NCBI RefSeq assembly: GCF_034120055.1
Contig: NZ_CP139368.1
Span: forward strand, 2,232,001-2,296,000
Source of the DNA: Microbacterium rhizosphaerae
Lineage (GTDB): Bacteria; Actinomycetota; Actinomycetes; Actinomycetales; Microbacteriaceae
DNA length: 64,000 nt
Reading direction: 5' to 3'
Part shown: positions 52,994 through 64,000 of the stretch, piece by piece
Layout of the letters: each line of letters opens with the position of its first letter
How positions within the stretch are numbered: the stretch's first letter is position 1
The notes under the pieces: model-generated
Told to the model about the DNA's origin: nothing
The model's database searches: none
What the model saw: the letters and a program-made list of their open reading frames with translations, nothing else
Translations under genes and position numbers: made by a program

Positions 52994-53347
52994 TCAGCCG
53001 TGCGAGACGAGCGGGTGCACCTGAACCGCGCTGTGGTCGTGCTGGAGCTCGCCCAGCTCGCGGGCGAGATCCAGTGCGGCGTCCAGGTCGGCGACGTCCA
53101 CCACATAGAACCCGCCGAGCACCTCCTTGGTCTCGAGGAACGGCCCGTCGGTCACGAGCGGCCGCTCGCCGCCCGGGCGGAGCGTCGTGGCCATGCGGCT
53201 CGACTCGAGCTGGCCGGAGCCGATGATCGCCGAGCCGGCGCGAGCGCGGAACGCGCGGTGGCCCTCGTCGATCTGTCGCCATTCCTCCGCGGTCGCGGCA
53301 TCCCACCGCGCCTCGTCGCCGTAGATCAGGATCAGATACTGCGCCAT
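52994..53347 (-). CDS. DGPF/YCII-family protein, ECF42 partner
   Basis: A 117-residue dimeric ferredoxin-like-fold protein of the YCII family. It has the name-giving motif in VTDGPFLETKEVLGGFYVV. DGPF proteins are the usual partners and targets of ECF42 sigma factors; their biochemical role is unknown. GAAGAGGGAAG precedes the ATG. It is the first gene of the pair. Confidence 0.93.
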   Translation of the reverse strand: MAQYLILIYGDEARWDAATAEEWRQIDEGHRAFRARAGSAIIGSGQLESSRMATTLRPGGERPLVTDGPFLETKEVLGGFYVVDVADLDAALDLARELGELQHDHSAVQVHPLVSHG

Positions 53348-53402
53348 GTCTTCCCTCTTCCGTTCGTCGGAATCGTCGAGAGGCGTTGTGCCCCTCATCT
53401 GA

Positions 53403-53432
53403 CCGACGAACGAGGAGCCTCGTGATTCGACA
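53403..53432 (-). promoter_or_regulatory. Candidate ECF42-dependent promoter of DGPF-sigma operon
   Basis: TGTCGA (53432-53427), 18-nt spacer, CGTCGG (53408-53403), about 56 nt before the DGPF ATG. This resembles, from memory, the ECF42 target motif. No TANNNT is present. Confidence 0.45.
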
Positions 53433-53477
53433 GGCGACGCGGATCGGATTCTCCGACCGCGTTCATGAGGAGACTAC

Positions 53478-54404
53478 TCAGAAAGGCAGCAGCGGGTCGA
53501 TCGCGATCGCGACGAACAGCAGCGTCAGGTACGTGATGGATGCGTGGAACACACGCATCGGACGGGGCTCCGTGCCGCGCACCGCGCGATTGTAGAGGCG
53601 GTGCGACTCGTAGACGAACCATCCGCCGAAGACGAGGGCGGATGCCGTGTACACCAGGCCCATCTGCGCCACGGGGATCAGCAGCAGCGAGCACGCCACG
53701 GTCGCCCACGCGTACAGGATCACCTGCAGCCCGACCTGCGAACCGCTGCGGGTGGCGCCGAGCATCGGCACGTCCACGTCGTCGTACTGCTTGCCGTACT
53801 TCATCGACAGAGGCCAGTAGTGGGGCGGCGTCCAGAGGAAGACGAGGAGGAAGAGTATGACCGGCGGCCACGCGAGCGAGCCCGTGACGGCGGTCCAGCC
53901 GATGAGCACGGGGAAGCATCCGGCGATGCCTCCCCACACGATGTTCTGCTCGGTGCGGCGCTTGAGGATCATCGTGTAGATCACGACGTAGAAGAAGATC
54001 GCGACGGCGGAGAGGACGGCGGCCAGCCCGTTGGTCGTGAGCCACAGCCACACCGTCGAGAGCGCGGCCAGTGTCCACGCGAAGATCAGCGCGCCCCGGG
54101 GCGAGACCTCGCCGGTCACCAGCGGCCGGTTCTCGGTGCGCTGCATGTGCGCGTCGATGTCGCGATCGAGGTACATGTTGAACGCCGCGGCGGAGCCGGC
54201 GCTCATCGAGCCGCCGATGACCGTGGCGAGCACGAGCCACAGGCTCGGGAAGCCGCCCTGGGCCAGGATCATGACCGGCACCGTCGTCACGAGCAGCAGC
54301 TCGAGCACGCGGGGCTTGGTGAGAGCGACGTACGCGCGGAGGGTTCGACCGAGCGAGTGGCGCGACTTCTGCGCCGTGGATGTCGCTCCCTGCGTGGTCG
54401 TCAT
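53478..54404 (-). CDS. ctaB: Protoheme IX farnesyltransferase CtaB (heme O synthase)
   Basis: A 308-residue UbiA-family prenyltransferase with about nine helices. The first Asp-rich motif is NMYLDRDID (Asn76-Asp84) and the second region is [20 protein letters not shown]. It adds a farnesyl group to heme B to give heme O for CtaA. It is divergent from tkt, as in mycobacteria. Confidence 0.96.
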   Translation of the reverse strand: MTTTQGATSTAQKSRHSLGRTLRAYVALTKPRVLELLLVTTVPVMILAQGGFPSLWLVLATVIGGSMSAGSAAAFNMYLDRDIDAHMQRTENRPLVTGEVSPRGALIFAWTLAALSTVWLWLTTNGLAAVLSAVAIFFYVVIYTMILKRRTEQNIVWGGIAGCFPVLIGWTAVTGSLAWPPVILFLLVFLWTPPHYWPLSMKYGKQYDDVDVPMLGATRSGSQVGLQVILYAWATVACSLLLIPVAQMGLVYTASALVFGGWFVYESHRLYNRAVRGTEPRPMRVFHASITYLTLLFVAIAIDPLLPF

Positions 54405-54443
54405 GCTGCGCGAGCCCCCTGAATGCCTTCGAAAACCTTCTCG

Positions 54444-54449
54444 AGTCTA
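54444..54449 (-). promoter_or_regulatory. -10 hexamer of ctaB
   Basis: TAGACT, 39 nt before the ctaB ATG; AGGGGG serves as ribosome site. Confidence 0.45.
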
Positions 54450-54613
54450 TGGCATGGGGCGCCGGTGCCCGGTCGCGCATCACCTCGGCGCGCGCGCGGT
54501 CGTGATGATCCCGACACCGTCCGGACTCGCGGTCGTCACAGCCGGGCGATGGGCCGCTGAAAGGCTGTCGTCACACAATGTCAAGGCCCCAACGGGACGG
54601 AATGCCGCTTCGC

Positions 54614-54619
54614 TATGCT
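54614..54619 (+). promoter_or_regulatory. -10 hexamer of pentose-phosphate operon
   Basis: TATGCT, about 100 nt before the tkt GTG; no good -35 is visible. Confidence 0.45.
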
Positions 54620-54722
54620 GAGACAACACGCGCGCCCAAGCGTCGACGTCCACCCCCCTCTCCGCACCGAAGCGGCGTGTGTTGAGGGTTCGACCGGGCG
54701 CCCCTCCAGGAAAGGCGGTCCC

Positions 54723-56831
<2,109 letters not shown>

Positions 56832-56863
56832 GCATCCAGGAACCCGAGGAACCGAGGAGTACC

Positions 56864-57970
56864 ATGAGCACCCCCACCGAACAGCTCACCGCCGCCGGCG
56901 TGAGCATCTGGCTCGACGACCTGTCGCGAGGACGGATCACCTCCGGCAACCTGGCAGAACTCATCCGCACGCGCAACGTGAGCGGCGTGACCACGAACCC
57001 GACGATCTTCGCCGCTGCCCTGGCCGGTCACGGCTACGACGACCAGGTGAGCGAGCTCGCGAAGAGCGGCGCGAACGCGGACGACGCGATCTTCCGGATC
57101 ACGACGGATGACGTGCGGGATGCCGCGGACATCCTGCGTCCCGTGTACGACGCCACGAACGGGGTCGATGGCCGCGTGTCGATCGAGGTCTCCCCCGACC
57201 TCGCCCACGACACCGACGCGACCATCGCGCAGGCCCAGCAGCTGTGGCACGCGGTCGACCGGCCGAACATCCACATCAAGATTCCCGCGACGAAGGCCGG
57301 CGTCCCCGCCATCACGGCGGTGCTCGCGCAGGGCATCTCCGTGAACGTGACGCTGATCTTCAGCCTGGAGCGCTACGCCGCGGTCATCGACGCCTTCCTG
57401 GCCGGCATCGAGCAGGCCAAGGCGAACGGCCACGACATCTCCGGCATCCATTCGGTCGCCTCGTTCTTCGTGTCCCGGGTGGACACGGAGGTCGACAAGC
57501 GGCTCGCGGCGATCGGAACCGACGAGGCGGCGCAGCTCAAGTCGAAGGCCGGCATCGCCAACGCGCGCCTGGCCTACGAGCTGTTCGAGAAGGAGTTCGC
57601 CTCCGACCGGGCGAAGGCCCTCACCGCGGCCGGCGCGACCGTGCAGCGCCCGCTGTGGGCGTCCACGGGCGTCAAGGACCCGTCCCTTCCCGACACCCTG
57701 TACGTGACCGAGCTCGTCGCCCCCGGCACCGTGAACACGATGCCGGAGAAGACCCTCGAGGCCACGTTCGACCACGGGGTCATCACCGGCGACACGGTGA
57801 CGTCGAACTACGCCGACGCGCACGCGGTGATCGACCGCCTGGGCCAGGCGGGGGTCGACTTCGCAGACGTGACCCAGGTGCTCGAGGACGAGGGCGTCGA
57901 GAAGTTCATCGACTCCTGGCACGGCCTGCAGAAGACCGTCACGGACGCACTGGCGGGAGCTGCGCGGTGA
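56864..57970 (+). CDS. tal: Transaldolase
   Basis: A 368-residue TIM-barrel enzyme. The Schiff-base Lys is in [10 protein letters not shown], with VTTNPTIF at the N-terminus and [11 protein letters not shown] later. The length is typical of the longer actinobacterial type. It moves three-carbon units. GAGGAG lies 7 nt before the ATG, 32 bp after tkt. Confidence 0.97.
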   Translation: MSTPTEQLTAAGVSIWLDDLSRGRITSGNLAELIRTRNVSGVTTNPTIFAAALAGHGYDDQVSELAKSGANADDAIFRITTDDVRDAADILRPVYDATNGVDGRVSIEVSPDLAHDTDATIAQAQQLWHAVDRPNIHIKIPATKAGVPAITAVLAQGISVNVTLIFSLERYAAVIDAFLAGIEQAKANGHDISGIHSVASFFVSRVDTEVDKRLAAIGTDEAAQLKSKAGIANARLAYELFEKEFASDRAKALTAAGATVQRPLWASTGVKDPSLPDTLYVTELVAPGTVNTMPEKTLEATFDHGVITGDTVTSNYADAHAVIDRLGQAGVDFADVTQVLEDEGVEKFIDSWHGLQKTVTDALAGAAR

Positions 57971-59592
57971 GCTTCGAGATCCATGTCTCGGGGCACATCA
58001 AGAACGTCGTAGAGGAGACCCTTCCCGGTCTCGTGGCCGACCTCGTCGCCTCGGGCGTCACCGCCGGAGATCCGACGCTGTGGGGTACGCAGGCCGAGCC
58101 CGAGGCGTCACGGCGTCTGGGCTGGCTGGATGCGGTCACCGTCTCGCGCCCGCTCGTCGCGGAGATCGAGGCGCTGCGCGCCGAGTTGCACGCCCGTGGA
58201 GTGACGCGCGTGGTGCTCGCGGGCATGGGCGGCTCGTCACTCGCGCCCGAGGTCATCACGCAGACGGCGGGAGTGCCGCTGATCATCCTGGACTCGACGG
58301 CGCCCGGCCAGGTCCTCGACGCGATCGACGGCGACGCCGAGTCCGGCGGCCTCGACAGGACCGTGCTCGTGGTCTCCAGCAAGTCGGGCTCGACCATCGA
58401 GACCGACTCCGCCAAGCGCGCGTTCGAGGCCGCCTTCCGCGACCTCGGCATCGATCCCGCCGAGCGCATCGTCGTCGTGACCGACCCGGGCTCGCCGCTC
58501 GACCAGTCGGCGCGCGCCGACGGCTACCGCGTGTTCAACGCAGACCCGAACGTGGGCGGTCGGTACTCGGCGCTGACGGCCTTCGGGCTCGTGCCCGCCG
58601 GCCTGGCGGGCGTCGACCTCGGCGAGCTCCTGGACGAGGCCGATGCGACCCTGCTCGAGGTCGCGATCGACAGCCCGTCGAACCCCTCGCTGGTGCTGGC
58701 CGCGGCGATCGCGGGCGGCGGGGATGCGCGGCGCGACAAGCTCGGCCTCATCACCGACGGCACCCACATCGTGGGCCTGCCCGACTGGATCGAGCAGCTC
58801 GTCGCCGAGTCCACCGGCAAGGAGGGCACGGGCATCCTCCCCGTGGTGCTGCTGCCGGTCTCGCCCGAGGTCGAAAGCAAGCCGGACGACCTCCAGATCG
58901 TGCGATTCGTCGACGACGCGAACAAGTTCCACCTGTTCGAGCACCACGAGGGCGAGGTCCTCGTCAGCGGCTCGCTCGCCGCGCAGTTCATCGTCTGGGA
59001 GTACGCCACCGTGATCGCGGGACGGATGCTGGGCATCAACCCGTTCGACCAGCCCGATGTCGAGTCCGCCAAGGAGGCCGCCCGCGGCCTGCTGGATGAC
59101 CGACCCGCCCCGACTCCGCCCGCATTCACTGCGGAGGGCGTCGAGGTCCGCGTCTCCGACCCGGCCCTGGCCGAGTCCGGAACCGTCGCCGGCGTCCTCG
59201 AGGCCCTGTGGGCCCGCATCCCTGCGCATGGCTACGTGTCGATCCAGGCCTACGTCGACCGCATCGAGCTGCCCCAGCTCGACGGTCTGCGTGAACTGGT
59301 CGCGGCCGACTCGGGCCGCCCGACGACGTTCGGATGGGGTCCGCGCTTCCTGCACTCGACCGGCCAGTACCACAAGGGCGGTCCCGCCGACGGCGTGTTC
59401 CTGCAGATCACCGAGGCGACCGACGTCGACCTCGAGATCCCGGGTCGTCCGTTCACCTTCGGCCAGCTGATCGAGGCCCAGGCCGCGGGCGACGCCAAAG
59501 TCCTCGCCGAAGGACACGGCCGCCCTGTCGTCACGATCACCCTGACCGATCCGCAGACCGAGGTCCTCGGCCTGTTCGAGGCAGCCCAATAG
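57967..59592 (+). CDS. pgi: Glucose-6-phosphate isomerase
   Basis: A 541-residue isomerase with two SIS domains. [12 protein letters not shown] is the phosphate-binding loop of the first SIS domain; [10 protein letters not shown] is near the C-terminus. It links glycolysis to the pentose-phosphate route by interconverting glucose-6-P and fructose-6-P. The GTG start overlaps the tal stop (GTGA). Confidence 0.93.
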   Translation: MSFEIHVSGHIKNVVEETLPGLVADLVASGVTAGDPTLWGTQAEPEASRRLGWLDAVTVSRPLVAEIEALRAELHARGVTRVVLAGMGGSSLAPEVITQTAGVPLIILDSTAPGQVLDAIDGDAESGGLDRTVLVVSSKSGSTIETDSAKRAFEAAFRDLGIDPAERIVVVTDPGSPLDQSARADGYRVFNADPNVGGRYSALTAFGLVPAGLAGVDLGELLDEADATLLEVAIDSPSNPSLVLAAAIAGGGDARRDKLGLITDGTHIVGLPDWIEQLVAESTGKEGTGILPVVLLPVSPEVESKPDDLQIVRFVDDANKFHLFEHHEGEVLVSGSLAAQFIVWEYATVIAGRMLGINPFDQPDVESAKEAARGLLDDRPAPTPPAFTAEGVEVRVSDPALAESGTVAGVLEALWARIPAHGYVSIQAYVDRIELPQLDGLRELVAADSGRPTTFGWGPRFLHSTGQYHKGGPADGVFLQITEATDVDLEIPGRPFTFGQLIEAQAAGDAKVLAEGHGRPVVTITLTDPQTEVLGLFEAAQ

Positions 59593-59605
59593 GAGACGCC
59601 GACCA

Positions 59606-61156
59606 ATGACCGTCGACATCTCGCGCGGGAACAATCCCCTGCGCGATCCCGACGACCGCCGCCTCAACCGGATCGCCGGTCCGAGCGCGCTCGTCATCTT
59701 CGGGGTGACGGGAGACCTGTCCCGGAAGAAGCTCATGCCCGCCGTCTACGACCTGGCGAACCGGGGGCTCCTGCCGCCGGGCTTCGCGCTGGTCGGATTC
59801 GCCCGCCGCGACTGGGCGGACGAGGACTTCGCCCAGGTCGTGTACGACGCGGTGAAGGCGAATTCGCGCACCGAGTTCCGCGAGGAGACGTGGCAGGAGC
59901 TGCTGCAGGGCATCCGCTTCGTCTCGGGCGAGTTCCAGGACCCCGCCGCCTTCGCCAAGCTGCGCGAGACGGTCGAGAGGCTGGACGTCGAGCGCGGCAC
60001 GATGGGCAACCACGCGTACTATCTGTCGATCCCGCCGAAGGACTTCCCCATCGTCGCGGAGCAGCTGAAGAGCTCGGGGCTGGTGGACGACACGGCCGAC
60101 AAGCCGGACCGCTGGCGTCGCGTGGTGATCGAGAAGCCCTTCGGCCACGACCTGGAGTCCGCGCAGGCGCTCAACGACGCGCTGCGGACGGCCTTCCCGG
60201 CCGACTCGATCTTCCGCATCGACCATTACCTCGGCAAGGAGACGGTCCAGAACATCCTTGCGCTGCGCTTCGCGAACGAGCTGTACGAGCCGATCTGGAA
60301 CCGCAACTACGTCGATCACGTCCAGATCACGATGGCCGAGGACATCGGCGTCGGCGGACGCGCCGGCTACTACGACGGCATCGGCGCTGCGCGCGACGTC
60401 ATCCAGAACCACCTCCTGCAGCTGCTCGCCCTGACCGCGATGGAGGAGCCCATCTCCTTCAACGCGAAGGATCTGCGCGCAGAGAAGGAGAAGGTCCTGG
60501 CGGCGGTCACCCTGCCCGCCGACCTGTCGCTCGCCACGGCGCGCGGACAGTACGCGGGCGGATGGCAGGGCGGCGATCGCGTCGTCGGATTCCTCGAGGA
60601 GGACGGGATGAACCCCCGGTCCACCACCGAGACCTACGCCGCGATCAAGCTCGCCATCAACACGCGCCGTTGGGCCGACGTGCCGTTCTACCTGCGCACC
60701 GGCAAGCGGCTCGGACGCCGCGTCACCGAGATCGCGGTCGTGTTCAAGCGCGCGCCCGAGCACCTGTTCACCCGCAACCAGACGTCGGGCCTCGGCGAGA
60801 ACGCGCTCGTCATCCGCGTGCAGCCCGACGAGGGCGTGACCATCCGCTTCGGGTCGAAGGTGCCCGGTGCCGGGACGCAGGTGCGCGACGTCACGATGGA
60901 CTTCGGCTACGGCCACGCGTTCACCGAGGCGAGCCCCGAGGCGTACGAGCGCCTGATCCTCGACGTCCTCCTCGGCGACCCGCCGCTCTTCCCCCGCCAC
61001 GAGGAGGTCGAGCTCAGCTGGAAGATCCTCGACCCGATCGAGAAGTTCTGGGCGCAGGACGACCGACCGCTCGAGCAATACTCACCTGGCTCGTGGGGAC
61101 CGCCGTCTGCCGACGATCTCCTCGCTCGCGATGGCCGCACATGGAGGCGCCCATGA
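59606..61156 (+). CDS. zwf: Glucose-6-phosphate 1-dehydrogenase
   Basis: A 516-residue enzyme. The NADP motif is GVTGDLSRKKL near residue 35 and the active-site signature is RIDHYLGKE with the catalytic His. EKPFGHDLESA binds substrate. It makes 6-phosphogluconolactone and NADPH. TAGGAGAC serves as ribosome site 14 bp after pgi. Confidence 0.97.
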   Translation: MTVDISRGNNPLRDPDDRRLNRIAGPSALVIFGVTGDLSRKKLMPAVYDLANRGLLPPGFALVGFARRDWADEDFAQVVYDAVKANSRTEFREETWQELLQGIRFVSGEFQDPAAFAKLRETVERLDVERGTMGNHAYYLSIPPKDFPIVAEQLKSSGLVDDTADKPDRWRRVVIEKPFGHDLESAQALNDALRTAFPADSIFRIDHYLGKETVQNILALRFANELYEPIWNRNYVDHVQITMAEDIGVGGRAGYYDGIGAARDVIQNHLLQLLALTAMEEPISFNAKDLRAEKEKVLAAVTLPADLSLATARGQYAGGWQGGDRVVGFLEEDGMNPRSTTETYAAIKLAINTRRWADVPFYLRTGKRLGRRVTEIAVVFKRAPEHLFTRNQTSGLGENALVIRVQPDEGVTIRFGSKVPGAGTQVRDVTMDFGYGHAFTEASPEAYERLILDVLLGDPPLFPRHEEVELSWKILDPIEKFWAQDDRPLEQYSPGSWGPPSADDLLARDGRTWRRP

Positions 61157-62097
61157 TCATCGACCTGCCCGACACCAACGTGAGCAAGATCTCGCGCGCG
61201 CTCGTGAGCGTGCGCGAGGAGGGGGGCGCGGTGGCCCTCGGCCGCGTGCTGACGCTCATCATCGTCGTGAGCCACGACACCGCGGAAGAGGTCATCGAGG
61301 CGGCGAACGACGCCTCGCGCGAGCACCCGATGCGCGTCATCGTGGTCATGTTCGGGGATGCCGAGGCTCCTCCCCGCCTCGACGCCGAGATCCGCGTCGG
61401 CGGCGACGCCGGTGCCAGCGAGGTGATCGTCCTGCATCCGTACGGCCTCGCCGGCTCGAACGCGGAGAGCCTTGTCACGGGTCTGCTGCTGCCGGACGCG
61501 CCCGTCGTCGCGTGGTGGCCGCGCGAGACGCCCCCGATGCCGTCGCGATCGGAGATCGGCCGCATCGCCCAACGGCGCATCACGGATGCCGCGACGCAGC
61601 CCGACCCCACCGCGTGGGTCGCCGGGCTCGCCGGGCACTACGCCCCGGGCGACACCGACTTCGCCTGGACGCGCCTGACGCGCTGGCGGGAGCAGCTCGC
61701 CGCGGTGCTCGATCAGCCCCCCTACGAGCCGGTGACCGCGGTCGAGGTGCGCGGCGCCTCGGACTCCCCGTCCACGGCGCTGCTCGCCACGTGGCTCGGA
61801 CTGAAGCTCGAGGTGCCCGTGGACTGGAAGTACCTTCCGGCGGACGAGTGGGCCAGCGGCATCAAGTCGGTGCGCCTCGTCCGCGCCAGCGGCGACACCC
61901 TCCTCGAGCGCCCCTCCCCCGGCGTCGCCGTGCTGACGCAGCCCGGGCAGCCGTCGCACGACCTCGCGTTCCCGCGGCGCACGCTCCGCGAGTGCCTCGC
62001 CGAGGAGCTCCGGCGTCTCGATCCCGACGTCTTGTATGGTCGGGTCATCACCGAAGGCTGGTCTCTTCTGGAGGCGGCCTCCCCGGAGCTGACGTAG
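61153..62097 (+). CDS. opcA: G6PDH assembly/activator protein OpcA
   Basis: A 314-residue protein with the two-part OpcA layout. LLPDAPVVAWWP in the middle and the DPDVLYGRVITEGW C-terminus are recognisable. In actinobacteria OpcA is needed for Zwf activity. Its ATG overlaps the zwf stop (ATGA), and GGAGGC lies just upstream, so the earlier in-frame ATG at 61141 is unlikely to be used. Confidence 0.94.
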   Translation: MIIDLPDTNVSKISRALVSVREEGGAVALGRVLTLIIVVSHDTAEEVIEAANDASREHPMRVIVVMFGDAEAPPRLDAEIRVGGDAGASEVIVLHPYGLAGSNAESLVTGLLLPDAPVVAWWPRETPPMPSRSEIGRIAQRRITDAATQPDPTAWVAGLAGHYAPGDTDFAWTRLTRWREQLAAVLDQPPYEPVTAVEVRGASDSPSTALLATWLGLKLEVPVDWKYLPADEWASGIKSVRLVRASGDTLLERPSPGVAVLTQPGQPSHDLAFPRRTLRECLAEELRRLDPDVLYGRVITEGWSLLEAASPELT

Positions 62098-62104
62098 GAG
62101 TCGC

Positions 62105-62884
62105 ATGCCTGATACATCCGACGAGAAGCGCGTGGTCGTGCATGCCGATCCGTCGACTCTCGCCGACGCGGTCGCCGGCCGGTTCATCCAGCGACTGATC
62201 CGCGGCGCGGGCGCGGGCGGCCCGATCCATGTGTCCCTCACCGGCGGATCGATGGGGGGAGCGGTGCTGGCCGCCGTCCGCACGCATCGACGGCTGTCGG
62301 AGGTGGACTGGGCCGACGTGCACTTCTGGTGGAGCGACGAGCGCTTCGTCGAGGCCGACAGCCCGGAGCGCAACGACGTGCTGGCCCGCACCGCGCTGCT
62401 GGATCACCTCGACATCCCGGCCGCCAACATCCACCCGATGGGCGCGTCGGACGGCCGACTCGACCTGGATGCCGCGACCGACGCGTATTCGCGGGAGCTC
62501 GCGGCCTTCGGCTCTGCGCAGGAGCCGTGGCCGTCGTTCGACGTCTGCTTCCTCGGAGTGGGCCCCGACGGGCACATCGCATCGCTCTTCCCGGACCGCG
62601 GCGAGATCCTCGTCACGGACCGTGTCACGCTCGCGGTGCGCGACTCCCCCAAGCCTCCGCCGGAGCGCATCACCCTCACCCGGCCCGTGATCAACGGCTC
62701 GAAGCGCGTGTGGCTCGTGCTCGCCGGCGCGGACAAGGCATCCGCTCTCGGCCTCGCCCTGGCCGGCGCCAGCTACCCGAGCGTGCCGGCCGCGGGCGCC
62801 AAGGGGCGTCGCCGCACGGTGTTCTTCGTCGATGAGGCCGCGGCGTCCCAGGTGCCGCCGGAGCTCATCGACCCGGAGTACTGA
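62105..62884 (+). CDS. pgl: 6-phosphogluconolactonase (SOL/DevB type)
   Basis: A 259-residue sugar-lactone hydrolase of the NagB-like fold. The phosphate loop is SLTGGSMGG, with WSDERFVEADSPERN and the catalytic-region GVGPDGHIASLFP. It hydrolyses the product of Zwf. TAGGAG lies before the ATG, 7 bp after opcA, and it ends the operon. Confidence 0.96.
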   Translation: MPDTSDEKRVVVHADPSTLADAVAGRFIQRLIRGAGAGGPIHVSLTGGSMGGAVLAAVRTHRRLSEVDWADVHFWWSDERFVEADSPERNDVLARTALLDHLDIPAANIHPMGASDGRLDLDAATDAYSRELAAFGSAQEPWPSFDVCFLGVGPDGHIASLFPDRGEILVTDRVTLAVRDSPKPPPERITLTRPVINGSKRVWLVLAGADKASALGLALAGASYPSVPAAGAKGRRRTVFFVDEAAASQVPPELIDPEY

Positions 62885-62887
62885 CGA

Positions 62888-62920
62888 AGAAGCGGATGCC
62901 CCGACGGGGCATCCGCTTCT
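62888..62920. terminator. Bidirectional terminator hairpin
   Basis: A perfect stem of up to 15 bp (62888-62902 with 62906-62920) between convergent pgl and rbpA. The stem contains GGATGCCCC/GGGGCATCC and is followed by CTTGT on the plus strand. Confidence 0.85.
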
Positions 62921-62941
62921 CTTGTCGAAACCGGTGTCGGA

Positions 62942-63298
62942 TCAGGCCTGGCCACGCCGCTCGCGCAGCTGCTGCAGCGCGTCATCAAGCAGCTGCTCGG
63001 CCTCTTCCTCCGTGCGACGCTCCTTCACGTAGGCGAGGTGCGTCTTGTAGGGCTCCGACTTCGGCAGCTCCGGGGGGTTCGTCTTGTCGCGACCCGCGGG
63101 AAGGCCCGAGTGCGGGGAGTCGATGATGTCGGGGATCTCCTCGTCGGGGATGCCGGCCGAGAAGTAGCGCACCGTCTCGTTGCCGAGCGCGTCCCAGTAC
63201 GAGATCGCGATCCGCTCGGCGTGGTAGCCGTGGTCCTGTTCGCCCATCGGGCCCGCACCGACGCGCGTGCCCCGGATGGCGTTTCCGCCTGTTGCCAT
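62942..63298 (-). CDS. rbpA: RNA polymerase-binding protein RbpA
   Basis: A 118-residue actinobacterial transcription activator that binds RNA polymerase and the principal sigma factor. The N-terminal tail has IRGTRVGAG, a beta-rich core follows, and the C-terminal sigma-interaction helix is THLAYVKERRTEEEAEQLL. It has no cysteine, so the core cannot bind zinc. The ATG starts 1 nt after the secG stop and AGGGAC serves as ribosome site. Confidence 0.94.
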   Translation of the reverse strand: MATGGNAIRGTRVGAGPMGEQDHGYHAERIAISYWDALGNETVRYFSAGIPDEEIPDIIDSPHSGLPAGRDKTNPPELPKSEPYKTHLAYVKERRTEEEAEQLLDDALQQLRERRGQA

Positions 63299-63299
63299 G

Positions 63300-63551
63300 T
63301 CAGAGTCCCTGGAACTTGGTGATCAGGCCGAGGGCCACGATCGAGACGAACCACACGAGGGCGAGGACCACCGTGAAGCGATTGAGGTTGCGCTCGGCGA
63401 GACCCGAGGAACCGAGCGAGGAGGTGAGCCCGCCGCCGAACATGTCGGAGAGGCCGCCTCCTCGACCCTTGTGGAGCAGGATCAGCAGCGTCAGCAAGAG
63501 GCTCGTGATGCCGAGCAGCACCTCGAGGACGAACTGGATGATGTCAACCAC
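63300..63551 (-). CDS. secG: Preprotein translocase subunit SecG
   Basis: An 83-residue protein with two transmembrane helices. The conserved loop LLHKGRGGGLSDMFGG lies between them. It supports the SecYE channel. I chose the GTG at 63551 because GGAAAGG lies 6 nt upstream and homologues start there; an ATG at 63566 overlaps that site. Confidence 0.95.
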   Translation of the reverse strand: MVDIIQFVLEVLLGITSLLLTLLILLHKGRGGGLSDMFGGGLTSSLGSSGLAERNLNRFTVVLALVWFVSIVALGLITKFQGL

Positions 63552-63605
63552 GTAAAGCCTTTCCATGCCGCCCGTCGGAGCGCGCACAAGGGACCATTAT
63601 ACGAG

Positions 63606-63627
63606 TCCCCGGCCCGTGAGCCGGGGA
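63606..63627 (-). terminator. Hairpin between tpiA and secG
   Basis: An 8-bp perfect stem TCCCCGGC/GCCGGGGA with a 6-nt loop, 14 nt after the tpiA stop. It may lower read-through into secG. Confidence 0.5.
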
Positions 63628-63640
63628 GTCGCTCGGCTTG

Positions 63641-64000
<360 letters not shown>

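Larger units (their letters stand above)
54405..54722. other. ctaB-tkt intergenic region (318 bp)
   Basis: Holds the divergent ctaB and tkt promoters, a minus-strand TTGACA at 54583-54578 without a clear -10, and a tkt leader of about 100 nt. No further gene is supported. Confidence 0.6.

Overview
This is a 64 kb stretch of a high-GC actinobacterial chromosome, most likely from the family Microbacteriaceae and closest in style to Microbacterium. The basis is the very high GC content, frequent GTG starts, the pafBC-tatAC-helY block, RbpA, OpcA, a coryne-type GlgA and a CitE/MaoC/FadE/AccA/AccD leucine block laid out as in mycobacteria. It is nearly all conserved housekeeping sequence: no insertion sequence, prophage, CRISPR array, plasmid or origin feature was seen. 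About 68 genes are supported, one of them a tRNA; the first gene (helY) and the last (tpiA) run off the edges.

Layout. 1-6.8 kb (minus): helY, tatC, tatA, pafC, pafB, an FKBP-like lipoprotein, trmI and a HAD phosphatase. The pupylation/proteasome genes that sit between pafB and trmI in mycobacteria are absent. 6.9-17 kb: PAC2 protein, UppP, M20 peptidase, tRNA-Leu(GAG), membrane protein, ferritin-VIT1 fusion, SF2 helicase, SGNH hydrolase, SDR and a SpoU methyltransferase. 17-18.6 kb: a short leader ORF, a sirtuin and a histidine phosphatase. 18.7-29.7 kb: a leucine/branched-chain degradation region: BCKDH E1a/E1b/E2 under a divergent Lrp-type regulator, then acyl-CoA dehydrogenase, biotin-dependent carboxylase, MaoC hydratase and CitE-like lyase under a divergent TetR. 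29.7-36.8 kb: EamA exporter, CGNR protein, hydrolase, exonuclease, L31, ABC ATPase and the divergent glgA/glgC pair. 36.8-45.9 kb: serB, fabG, small membrane proteins, SURF1, ABC-F, MFS, a MalY-like enzyme and an epimerase. 45.9-50 kb (minus): sufB-sufD-Rieske-sufC-sufT. 50-54.4 kb: ctaA and ctaB (heme A route) with an ECF42-type sigma factor and its DGPF partner between them. 54.7-62.9 kb (plus): tkt-tal-pgi-zwf-opcA-pgl. 62.9-64 kb (minus): tpiA-secG-rbpA.

How the parts work together. BCKDH would make isovaleryl-CoA from leucine; the dehydrogenase, carboxylase, hydratase and lyase then take it to acetyl-CoA and acetoacetate. SUF supplies Fe-S clusters; CtaA, CtaB and SURF1 support assembly of the aa3 oxidase. 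The pentose-phosphate operon supplies NADPH and sugar phosphates, and glgC/glgA store glucose.

The most interesting signals are regulatory. At least fifteen genes have a TANNNT hexamer ending 6-8 nt before the start codon, with no Shine-Dalgarno, which points to widespread leaderless transcription. In three places the TAG stop codon of the upstream gene forms the first half of that hexamer. Two tandem palindromes lie before tetR and one before lrp. A 24-codon leader ORF is stop-start coupled to the sirtuin. The hexamer GGATGC/GCATCC looks several-fold over-represented in either orientation.
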